NCBI GenBank assembly: GCA_965153355.1
Contig: OZ231128.1
Span: 51,026,001 to 51,090,000 of the forward strand
DNA from: Flaccisagitta enflata
Lineage: Eukaryota; Chaetognatha; Sagittoidea; Aphragmophora
DNA: 64,000 nt
Direction: 5' to 3'
Positions 21,545-32,793 of the stretch are shown here, piece after piece. The notes beneath the pieces are model-generated. The model was not told the origin of the DNA. It was given only the letters and a program-made list of their open reading frames with translations, and searched no databases. Made by a program: the position numbers and the translations under genes. Position 1 is the first letter of the stretch. The number at the start of each line of letters is the position of its first letter.

Positions 21545-22265
21545 AACAATTAACGCTTGACTATTTGTTGATGATAGATATTCCGAATACATGATGGATA
21601 AGTCGTTTTGGCAAAAAGTGCGCGCAAATGTGGGGGAGTTACAAACCCACCCCCGGATGGACGGATGGCTGAACAGGCGAACAATTGAGATTAGAGGTGG
21701 AGATAGGCGGCTTCCATGAAAAAGACTGAACGAAGAATTACGAAATCAAGTCAGGGACTGAAACATATATTTTCTCTCGACCCGGATAATAAACGGATGC
21801 CGGCGATGTCTCGATTTATGTTCAACTAAGTTCGCCGGGTTTTCTGTCTCAATCTGTTTGCCTGTACTATTATCTAACTCTTCACTGGAGTGCGTTAAAG
21901 TCGCAAAAGCGTAAGATGACCAGTGGTACCCACTGCCCCTCAGTGAGTATAACTGTGGCGCTATGGTAGGAATAGGAGTAGCGGCGCTAAAGAAATAGAT
22001 GCTTACTGGCTTGAATTTGGGCATTGTAGTTGAGTTATGGACCATTTGGCTGCGATTTTCTCGACAAGCTGGTATGCACCTATGTGCTTGAACAAGTTCT
22101 AAGATCCAAAGCTTACCTTTTAGTTTTGAGGCTGAAATCTAAAACTGGAGACTGGTATTCAAGCCTCAAAACAGGATTTTGCGGGGATAGATGAAGGAAC
22201 AGACAGACAAAATTCCCAACACAGATGCCAAAAGTTATCGTTGCTGTCAGCACCGCTGCCCTCAA
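21545..22265. other. upstream region of the receptor gene; no coding exon seen
   Basis: It contains short frames on the minus strand without recognisable domains. It probably holds the promoter and first exon of the receptor gene, but no TATA box or other clear motif can be assigned. Confidence 0.4.
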
Positions 22266-22271
22266 ACGAGC

Positions 22272-22281
22272 AAAAAAGAAG

Positions 22282-22348
<67 letters not shown>
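22272..22348. repeat. (CT)n microsatellite
   Basis: About 77 bp of pure CT. Confidence 0.95.
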
Positions 22349-22353
<5 letters not shown>

Positions 22354-22445
22354 GGTTCCTCAGCATTTGTCACTCCTGATGAAAGCCCAAGAACAGCAAG
22401 ACAAGTTTCTTGCATAAATCAAAGACACGATATCATCAGAACCAA

Positions 22446-22662
22446 GTTATGACCAATAAGTGCGCCTCGCTTGATTTAGAATTTGTGAATGAACGTTTTT
22501 GATGAATGGATGAATGAATGAATGAATGGAAAAAAAATAAATGTGGTAAGGCATAGTGTGATTGTAATGAAGAACTACGTCAGAATTAGCCATTTTGCAC
22601 ATTTCAAACGTTTGCGTTACCCGACCGACCAACCAACCGACGTACATGACCTCTGCGAGGAC
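22446..22662 (-). repeat. hairpin-key repeat, type E with internal (CATT)n
   Basis: Minus strand: starts AAGTGCGTCCTCGCAGAGG near 22,662. It ends GGCGCACTTATTGGTC near 22,460. The interior has CATT units. The key AAGTGCG differs from the 8839-9146 copy, yet its 3' partner CGCACTT has changed with it. Confidence 0.6.
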
Positions 22663-22664
22663 GC

Positions 22665-22895
22665 ACTTAAAGCCGTAGTCGCTGCTTAAGGCCGTAGTCG
22701 CTGCTGGTGGGCAGGGGCAGTGATGCGAGTGGGCAGGGGCAGTATATGAGTGGGCGGGGGCTGTATTGACGCCAGGTAGGAGCTGTGATGGTCAGAAATC
22801 CGTTTTTCAGTCGATTTCGCGTCATCAAAATTTTCGCGTGACACTCAGACAGACCAAGGGACACACCCTCTTATAGAGTCGCTTAGGCAGCGACT
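22665..22895 (-). repeat. hairpin-key repeat, type B with variant key
   Basis: Minus strand: starts AGTCGCTGCCTAAGCGACT then CTATAAGAGGGTGTGTCC. At the 3' end GCAGCGACTACGGCCTTA occurs twice. The 3' GCAGCGACT is the exact complement of this copy's own variant key AGTCGCTGC. Confidence 0.7.
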
Positions 22896-22959
22896 AAAAA
22901 ACAGTAAAACGCCAATGTCAGGTTGCAAGTCCTGGAGGTAGAAGTTTGAGCACTGGAAT

Positions 22960-23330
22960 AATTTTTGGATATATGGCTACCTCAGTTTTGTGTGGGTGGG
23001 CAGGGGCAATATTTGACGTCATTAAATGAACAATCCCGACCGGGCAAAGATGCGTCCGGACTGTGACGCTGCGTGTATTGATCATGTGACATATATGTAG
23101 ACAAACAGACGGGGAAAACGACTGAGTAGTAAAGGAGGCTCTCAAAACATGTTGGTTGATCATTTGTTTCGGTATAGGATCTGACCGTGGCCAAAAACAG
23201 CCGAGAAACGCGGTTTTTGCACAGGCGTAACGGACCGACCGACCGACGGACGGACGGACGGACCGACCGACCGACGGACGGACGGACAGACCCTCTTATA
23301 GAGATGCGTTCCTGACGGACGCATCTAAAA
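22960..23330 (-). repeat. hairpin-key repeats, type E 5' end plus a type B-like 3' end
   Basis: Minus strand: starts AGATGCGTCCGTCAGGAACG then CATCTCTATAAGAGGGTCTG and a (GTCC/GGTC)n tract. The sequence ends at 22,980-23,005 with GCCCCTGCCCACCCACACAA and AACTGAGGTAGCC. The 5' and 3' keys do not match, so this may be a chimera of two copies. Confidence 0.5.
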
Positions 23331-23534
23331 ACATAAAACAAAGTAACAGTGAGACGGAGAGACCAACAGAGCGATGGTTTGACGGACAAATTGAGATGTA
23401 GATTCGCGAAGCACAGGGGGGAAGGGGGATGAGGGAGGGGGGCCAGTCAAAGGGGCTAGTGGGGGGAAACCCGCCATTTCTCTCCCCTACCCCGCGTCTC
23501 GTGTGCTCTACAGTCGATGCCCTGCTGCCTCTCA

Positions 23535-23840
23535 CTCCAGTTCACGATCATGCAAAGCAGGGCAACGGGTATCGCTGGCCACGTAGTGCCCTTGGGCGAC
23601 CTGTTTCCTTTTTGGGCAGCGGCTCCAAAAGGAAAATTTCTACTTCCCCTACATCATATCATCCTTAACTCAAATCTCACTCTTAAGGCCAAAATCTCAG
23701 CCAAGAGGCCTAAATCCCAGCCTCAAAGTCGGAATCCCAACCTTCAGGCCCGAAATCCGACCTTGAGGCCCAAATCTTGGCCTTAAGTCCCAAATTCCAG
23801 CCTTAATGCCCAAATCCAAGCTTCGAAGTCGAATGTTACT
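23535..23840 (+). repeat. type C repeat with degenerate ~20-bp tandem tail
   Basis: TTTTGGGCAGCGGCTCC is followed by nine or so units like AAGGCCCAAATCTCAGCC, ending just before a strong splice acceptor at 23,869. Confidence 0.6.
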
Positions 23841-23869
23841 CAGTTTCAATATTTGTTTTTGTTGAACAG

Positions 23870-26800
23870 GTGGACTACTCTGAGGAAACATCTAGTCAAG
23901 ATACAATTTTACATCAACAACAAGAACAGCAGCAACAGCACTTACGACGACACAATTCACCGGTGTTGATTATCGATCACAACGAACATTCCTCGAACGG
24001 AGCTTCTCAACGACTGCCCATCATCACGCAGTACAACATCGACGCAAACCAACAGTTGGCGTTGGTCAGTGACAACACCGCTTCCGGTGGACCGCTGATG
24101 GAAGTCGAGTTCTACGGCGAAAAATCAGACGATAAAAGGGAAAATTTGCCTCTCATAACACAAAATGGTAAATTAAGTTTTTATCGATGATATTACTCTC
24201 GGGTATTACTACATTTTGCACACTTCATGTGTACTATTTTCCTAATCTACGACAAAGTTTATAAGGACATGAGACAGAGATTTTGCCAAAATTCAAGGAC
24301 AAAATTTCGAGGACAGGATCTAGCCTCAAATATACAGTGAAGCACCGCTAGAATGCACCCGCTGTTAAGACCTGATCGCCTAAAGGGAAAGAAAGAAGAA
24401 AAGAAAGAAAGATGGAAAGAAAGAGAGAAAGAAAGAAAGTAGGAAAGAAAGTAGGAAAGAAAGTAGGAAAGAATGAAAAAAGTAGGAAAGAAAGAAAGAG
24501 AGAAGAAAAAAGAATGATAAAATAAAAGAAAAAGGAAGAAAGAATGCAAGAATGAAGAAAAAAAAAGAGAAAGAAAAAAAAAGACGAAAGTCAATTAATT
24601 GTCTGAAAATATGTGTGAAGACCGTTTGATTTCGTGTGTGTAAGTGTATGTGCGTTTTTGTGTTTGTTTATAAGGGTGGCTAGAAGTGGGGTGATAATCA
24701 TATATCATGACGCCCTTGGGTAAAATAAGACCAGTTTTGTAGTAAATGAGAATTCCTAAATTTGGGGTTGCTTAGATTACTCATGACCGCCACCCCCTGT
24801 ATTCTACAGGAAACGTACAAGAAGAATTTTAACTTTTTATGTCTGCTTTGCTTTAGAATAGGAAAGGATTGGGTGGCGGTCATGAGTAAACTTTATCCAA
24901 GTGAATTTTTGATTTCTCATGTATGATTTGACTGAAAGCTACCCTAGACTAGAGCTTATCTGCCATTTGGTGCTGCATAATTTGCTTCTGATATTTTTAA
25001 TGATGAAAAACTTTTGATGGCGCGTGTTCGTAAGAATGTATGAATTGTAATATGTCATATTAATAAGTAACAATCGAGTGCCTCTGGTTGGCCTTAACAT
25101 TGCTTCATTCACCTCATCCATCAAAATTGTCGCAATATCTAAGAGGCTTACACACTCCCCTAACGCAAGGACAATCCGGTTTACCAAATTCTTCAAGCGT
25201 CAGCTGTTCACAAGGCCCACAGGGAACGTACAAATATTCGTCGCAGCTCTTATGAAAGTCGCAAATATTCGTCTCGCAACCGCAAGCATCTTCCACGGCT
25301 CTCTTTTGAACGCAGGGATGACAATTTTTGGGCTTTGGGCATATTTTGGGTTCGCAAGCGCAGACAACCTCCCAGTACTCATTCCGGACGTAGGCTACTT
25401 CCTCGCAAACTTCACATTCCGGTATACCTAAAGGTCCGCATCGAAGAGGGTAAAAGTTACCATTCACTTTACATACAACGGATTTCTTATTCACTGAAAT
25501 TCCATTTACTACGTGTCTATCATCCACGATTACAAATTGATCAGGCGAGGTCCACAATAGGGCGGCTACCTGGAGGGTCAAATGTGGTCAAATCTCAGAG
25601 CTCCTCAGCCAACTAACCATACACTCTATGTCATATTTAAAAAGGAATTGAGGCCAGCGGAGATCGGTATCTGGAAAGAAAACCCGCACGGCAACACTAT
25701 AGAGTTACAATGGGCGTAAAATTGCTTCCATATACTTTACCATTGTGTTGCCGTGCGGGTTTCTTGATCAAATACCGACCTCTGCTTGTCTGATTTACTG
25801 CCTAAATGCCGCTTAGAATGTATGGTTAGATGGCGGAGGAATTTTGAATTTTGAGCCAAATTCACCCTTCAGGTAACCAGCCTAGTCCACAATCTTATTA
25901 TTCCAAGCATCTTCAATTGCTTTTATTTGTTTTTCTTCTTCATTTTCGGATCGCCGCAAATCAACAATCGTCAATGATTCTTTGACGCCCAAGCCAAACG
26001 ATGGCAAGCTCATATTTCCACAGTCCGTCGCGGCCAATGAGAAATTGGTTTTATCATTGTCTAAGAAATAAACGAAATTGGGTGGTCGCGTTTGCGGGAC
26101 TTTAAGTTGAACGACGCTGATGTACAGTCGTCTCGTTCCGTCGTAACACGCAGGATCGAGAAGGACGGACAAACCGAACTGATCGCATTCCATCAGGTTT
26201 TTCTCTCGCCCATGGCATCTTGGTTGCAAAAATGGAGTTTTCAAGTTTTTCTCCGCTTTCGTAATTTGCTGGGTATAATCCAAGTTGCTGACTAACAAAG
26301 TTGTCGCGGTAACTATTCTCGTATTGTTGGTATGTCTTCGGATCATCTCTTTGTTAACCAGTGGTTCTGGATTCGGGAACACCTGTAAGGAGAGAAGAAA
26401 AGTTTTAATTGATTATCGTCGTCATACTCATAGTGTCATCTTACTCAATATCTCGTCTTCTTTTTAGGTGCGACAAAGCACCTCTATAACTGGCTGTGTC
26501 CGTCGGGTAACGCATTCGTTCGACGATCCACACGTCGCACCTTATTGGCCTACTTGGCCTTGTTCTGTCGTCTTTTTCAGTTTTTCTCCTTTGATGATGT
26601 TGTTATTGTTGTTTTTGTTTTGTTGTTGTTGTTGTTGTTGTTGTTGTTTTTCTTTTTGTTTTTGTTTTTGTTTTTGTTCTTTTTCTTTTTGTTTTGTTTT
26701 TGTTTTTCTTTTTCTTTTTCTTTTTCTTTTTCTTTTTCTTTTTCTTTTTCTTTTTCTTTTTCTTTCTCTTTTTCTTTTTCTTTTTCTTTTTCTTCTTCTT

Positions 26801-29800
26801 CTTTTTCTTCTTCTTCTTCTTCTCGTTCTTCTTCTTTCTTCATCTTCACCCTTTGCCCCAACATTCCGAATACCGTATTATCCCCTATGGCGCCACCTAC
26901 CCTGAGTTGTCGCGCCACGACAATTGCCACATTCAGAATTTCGGACGGCGTCATATTTTCGACGCAAATGGAGCCTTGTTGCGAGTATTTGGTATTTGAG
27001 ACTACTGGAAATCCGCGGTCTTTCAGAAAGATTGAGTGGAATGAAACGTGATAACCTTTGTTCTGATAGACGATAGGCTGAAAGGAAATGGTCATCAGTC
27101 CGCCCAGGAGCAGCAAAAAAGATATTTTTGCCAAAAAGAACCTACGAACTTGAGCAAAAACGCCGCTATTGGATTCATTGGATGCCTTGACGTGGGCTTC
27201 GATTTCGATATCATTATCATCTCGCGGCAATTCGTTATTGAGGATTGACTGTGGTTCACCCGTTTGTATGGTATTCGACAAGTTTGTGCATTTTGAGTTT
27301 TTTCGATGGTTTTGTCGTTCACGTTCAGTCTCTTTCAAATCGAAGATGTCATTTTCGCGTTTTTTGTCAAGTCGATTGTCGTCATCCTTGTTTTCCTTTA
27401 CAGTTTCATTCCGTGATGATATCTCGACATTGTCCTTCTCCCATCATCATCCAAAGTTTTCTCCAGTAACAAATTGACAATTACGAGAATGATGTTTTCG
27501 ATTCGTGAGTAAAGTGGAAATTTGGTCTTTTTTCTTCTTATAAGGAAACCCATCGGGAAATTCACCGCTGATGTGATTGACATGGTAACGAAAAACGTGA
27601 TGAGAGAATTGTTGATTGTGAGAACTCGGACACTTTGGGAAACGCCGGTGGTGAAGAAGATGATGATGATGCTGGCCCAAAGAAACATCTTTGTAGTGAG
27701 ATACAAATGCTCACCAAATTTAGGCCGATATTCGTCATTGACAAACTTTAAGTTTGGATTGAGCCCATTATCAAGCTGATGTTGAAAAAAAAAAGACCTT
27801 GATAATCGATAAATCATACGTGTGAAAACAATTCAACTAATACAGAGATAAGTTTCTTTTTTCTTAGAGGGCAAAGATGAAAACAATTTCGATAACAAAT
27901 GGATACACAAATGAAACATAATAGGCATTCAATAATCTTTTTTTAACTCATCTTTTTTAACTGCATAAGAGAAATAATTGAAAATCAAAGTACTGCAAAA
28001 AAGAAAAACAGCATCTACTGTTCGGAATTATGATTTTTATAAGTCAGCTTGAATATGGAATCAACCTGCATGAGATGGAAAAAGGTGGATGTCGCGACGA
28101 GTGGCATCAAAGTTGCCACGACTGGAATTCTTCCGATGAAAAACGCGAAAGCGAACCGACTGACACCTCCGCAAAATGCGATCTCGAAAGAGACCACAAT
28201 GATGACAACCAAGCGGGTTGTCATTATACCGTGAATTTTCGAGAGGAACTATCATCAGCCAGGGGCGTTGAGGGAACCCATGTTTGAGCCGGGAAGGTCA
28301 CATGTTTCCGTTTTTCGGCTTTAATAGTACAATCATATCCCGCGGTAGCAGACCAAAGAGTAACAAAAATCTGCCTACACTCAATTTAAAACTTTGGTCC
28401 TTCCATGTCATTTAGTTTTATTTTCTTGGTAATACCATCTAGCTCATAAATATACGGACATTTGAAAAGTAGTATCAACTTTGGAAAGCTGCTGCGCTTT
28501 AACAAATTGAGTTACTGACACCAGATTAGGCCCATTTCAAAGAGTTGTTTAAAAACTTTCAAATGCGACCAATCTGGGGTCAGTAACTTAATTTGCTTAA
28601 GCGCAGAACCTTTGTAAAGTAAATGGTCATTTTCAGGTGTCCGTATATTTATGAGCTAGGTAGTAACAAAAGCAAGGATTAAAGTTTGTAAGTCCCTTGC
28701 CGTGGGCTTCCTTTGTATGTTCTTTAAAAATATCCCTCAATTGGCGGTTGCGAGATCTTGTAACCGCCAGTTGACCAAAATCTTAAGAGGGCATATTTAG
28801 CTCTTGAAACGCGCTTTGCTTCAAAGATGGCCATGAATTTTTTCTAATTTCCCATATAAAATTCAATTTTCTTTTAGATTTTTCGATATATGTCGTCATG
28901 AAAATGTTGCTAACAAAAACAATCTACTCAATAAAAAAAGTAGTTCCGTCTACGCCCCTGTCCGCGACTGTCAATTACGAATTTGGAGATGCCAAAGGCA
29001 ATGTTGATGGCACTAGTCATCACGGAAATCATTTGCAGCAGAGTCAACTCCCTGATGCCTCCTTGTCCTTTGGCGCTCGTCATCATGAGTTGCGTCAGAA
29101 ATTGCGGAATACTCTCAAAAAAGATTTCGCCCAATTTTGCTCGAGACGCGAAAAGAAGGGCACGCTCTAAAATGTCGGTTGTCTTTGACTCGGTCATTGA
29201 TGGTGGAGCCAGTTTGGATTTGAAGGCTATGATCAGACCTAAGAGGAGATGCCATTTTCCCCCCAGGAGAATGAAATTTGAGGAGTGATATGAATATAAT
29301 CATTTTTTTCTCTCTAACAAAACAAACTTACAAAGAGTTTTTCTTTTAGTCGTGTGTTGGTTGTTCGTGTTGGTGGATCACTGGATCAGTCCGTCTATCA
29401 CACTCCGCTTTTTTCGGTATTAACGGGTAGTTTTTTGTTTTGTTTTTTTGGTTTTTTTTTGCATCACTGCTCCTGCCCAATTAGTTATTCAACCTTAGCA
29501 ATCACTGTCCCCGCCCTCGCGACTAGGGAGTAGGGTAGCCGTGTATCCGGCTTCGGTTTTTCAAAGATAGCAGAAGAACTGCAGATGAAGTAGCATGGTA
29601 TTCAGAATACGTCACGCCCCTCTATCCACTTAGCTTAACTCTTCTCAAATGTCATGTATTTATGAGAGGAAAAACAGCTTTCCTATGCAGTAGATATGAA
29701 TCATCGTCGGTCCAAGGAGAAGAGCGGATGAGAGGACGACGAAAAATTTCCAGGCTTTTGAAAGATAATGTTGATTTCGAATGTGACGGACGACCATGAC

Positions 29801-32734
29801 AAGTTGGAAGAAACAACCCAACAAAATCCATAACCACGTCAAGATGAAATGAATCTCAACCATGTCGGAATCGGCGATCTTGCGCCGAGAGAAAATGCTT
29901 CGGAGAGCTGCCGTTGTATTCGCCTCTGTGATGTTTGTCAATGAGAGATGCAAAGAAAAAAGACGATGCTTGGCATGGCACGAGAGCCAGTAGTAATGAT
30001 GATAATAAAAAAAATGATAATTTTGATGATGATTAAAACTTAAAAGAAAAAGCTGCCTTTGAGAACGCTGCACTGTGGGCTGCATTGTGCGCTAGGTGGC
30101 TCATTGGGGATTAACATTACATCTTTTCCATTACAATGTTCCTTATGAAGTATACAGAGTGAAAAACATTTTTCTGCACATTTTCATATGTTATGAAACT
30201 ATTTACATCCAATATTGACTCATTTCTATTGGATTAAGAGCTTTATGAGCTTAGAGTACAAAAGAAGAGAAATTTGAGCAAATAAAGTGAAAAATACTGC
30301 TAAACTGTCTTACATTTAGTATTTAAATTGTCTAATGTTTTGACCAAATCAATTAAATTGTTGTCTTTGTTCAATAAGACTCCTTAATAAGGTGCTCAAA
30401 AAAAAATTCTTTTTTTGCTCATTTAGCTCATTTTGCTCATTTTTCTTCCAATCAAATATAGATTTTTACTTTCATCCACATTATTACTTGTCCATTGAAG
30501 GCCAAGAAAATCGCAATTTGGACGTCAAAGGCCCGCTTGAGACATAGCATTCTTGATTGTGGACCCCTTGAACTACATTTTGGCATAGGTGGCTCATTGT
30601 GCGTCCTTGTGCGATTTTTTAGATTTATAGGGTAATAAAAGCATGCAAATTAGGTCATTATGTAGTAATAGTAGACTAATTATATAGTGCTAAAAATGTA
30701 AAAAACAATGATTTTTTAAATTTTTCCAGACATTTAAACATTAATGAAGGAATCCAATCCAATATTGAAGATATCATGGGTTTTTTGTAATCTTACCAGA
30801 AAATCCAAAAAATTCATTGATTTTTCTTGAAATTTAGCTTTTTTCATAGTAATGTCCCTTTAGGTCGCCTTTTTTTACTCTAAATTGCCATAAAACCTGT
30901 CATATGGACCGGTAATGTATGCTCAAATGCTACTATAACCATTCTTCTTAGTTTGAGCCATAAAGCAGAGATGAAAATTTTCACCCAAATACCCAAGGAG
31001 CCATCTAGCGCAATCCGTGGCCCTTAGTGCGCTGTATCTACCTAAGACAGATGGCTATTGAAAATTTTCCAAACAAACAAGTTTACAAGTCATGCTATCG
31101 TTATTGCCGACTAAAAACGGTCACACGGCAATTTAAGGAACCGAATATCAAGCATAATTTTGAAGAACCACAAAAAGTCTTGATTTTTACCTTGTCCATC
31201 TTTAGGGAAGAGTTTGCCGATTTGTTCTTTACCAACAAGAATATCAACTCCAATATCCCAAAAATAGGATCCGATTCCGAGCAAGTTCGTGATCAAGGTC
31301 AACCACATTGTTGGTCTCGCAAAAGGGAATGCTTATGAAACTGTTCTAAGAAATACGCTCAGTGATATTCAGTGAAGAAGTTTTTTTCATAACAGATTGA
31401 TGCTCCAATTTCAAGATCAAGCGTTTAATCGAAGAGCTAGTAACGCGGGGTTACAATATTGTTGCGGACGGGTGAATATTTCCCCTTCATCACACTCGCT
31501 GTCTTAAACGCACGTTTTAAGGTGCGACAAAGCACCTCTATAACTGGCTGTGTCCGTCCGTCGCGTCGCGTCGCGTCGGTTGGTTGGTCGGTCGGTCGGT
31601 AACGCATTCGATCGATGATCCACACGTCGCACCTTATTGGCCTACTTGGCCTTGTTTATTCATGGACCCTTGCGTTATGGACTAGTGAGTGTACTCACGG
31701 AGAGAAGCACCCACCAATAAATGGCAGGACGGACGGACAGACGGTTGGTCAAAGCATCTTATCAAGTAAGCGACTTTAAAGACAATTTTTTTCCCAATTA
31801 TCCTCTGATCGTATTCCCAACCTCAGATAGTAACCATTAATTCTATGGTTAATTAATTCTATGGTTAGACAATTAATTCTATGGTTAGACAACTTGAGTG
31901 ATCCTGATACAACCCCCTCGGCCCTTTCCACGCAAAAGTACAACAGCAACGAGTTCACTACTGAAAACAGATAGTTACCAACCTTTCAGTAATGTGATTT
32001 TTCAAAAAACAGCTGATGCTTTGAATTGCATCAAGTCACCCGTATAACAGCGTTTCTTTGTAGTAGGGGGTATCACTGTTAGTGTGTGGTAAACGTCCGG
32101 TCTTTGTAATATAATCACTCGAGGCTACATTTTTTTAAAAGTCTGTTTACATTAAGTAGTGAGGAAACGACAATGATGAAGACGATGAATGAGTTTTGAG
32201 TTTAGTCTTTGATCCTTCATCGATTCCCTCATTTATTTCTAAATGCGTCCACGCATCTCTATAAGAGGCTTTGTCGGTCCGTCCATCCGTCCGTGGGTCC
32301 ATCCGTCCATCCGTAACACACAAGTCGAAAGAGGTTAAAACTCAGGAAAATCACCCGAAATGTTAAGTCATTGCATTATTCCACATGATTGATGCAATAT
32401 TGCATCATTCTTAACAAGCTAAGCAGCATGAGGACGCATCGTGGTACCCCCGGGGTACTTGTTCTTAAATACAGTGGAACCCCGCAATAACAGCCACGCT
32501 TTTAAAGGCTCCCCATCAATAAAGGTCAACATTTTGAGGTCCCAAATCGTAGTTTTTAATGTGATTTCACCTCTCTTTAAAAGTTATCGTGAGATAAAGG
32601 TGAAAATCTTCAGTCCCATTGGGACCGATGAGGCGGGGTCCTACTGTATTTATTTTTTTTTCTTCCTCTTTTGCTTCTCTTCTGTTTGAGACCACTTTGC
32701 TGTCTCTTCCTGTCTTCCTGTCACATTATTTCTG

Positions 32735-32793
<59 letters not shown>

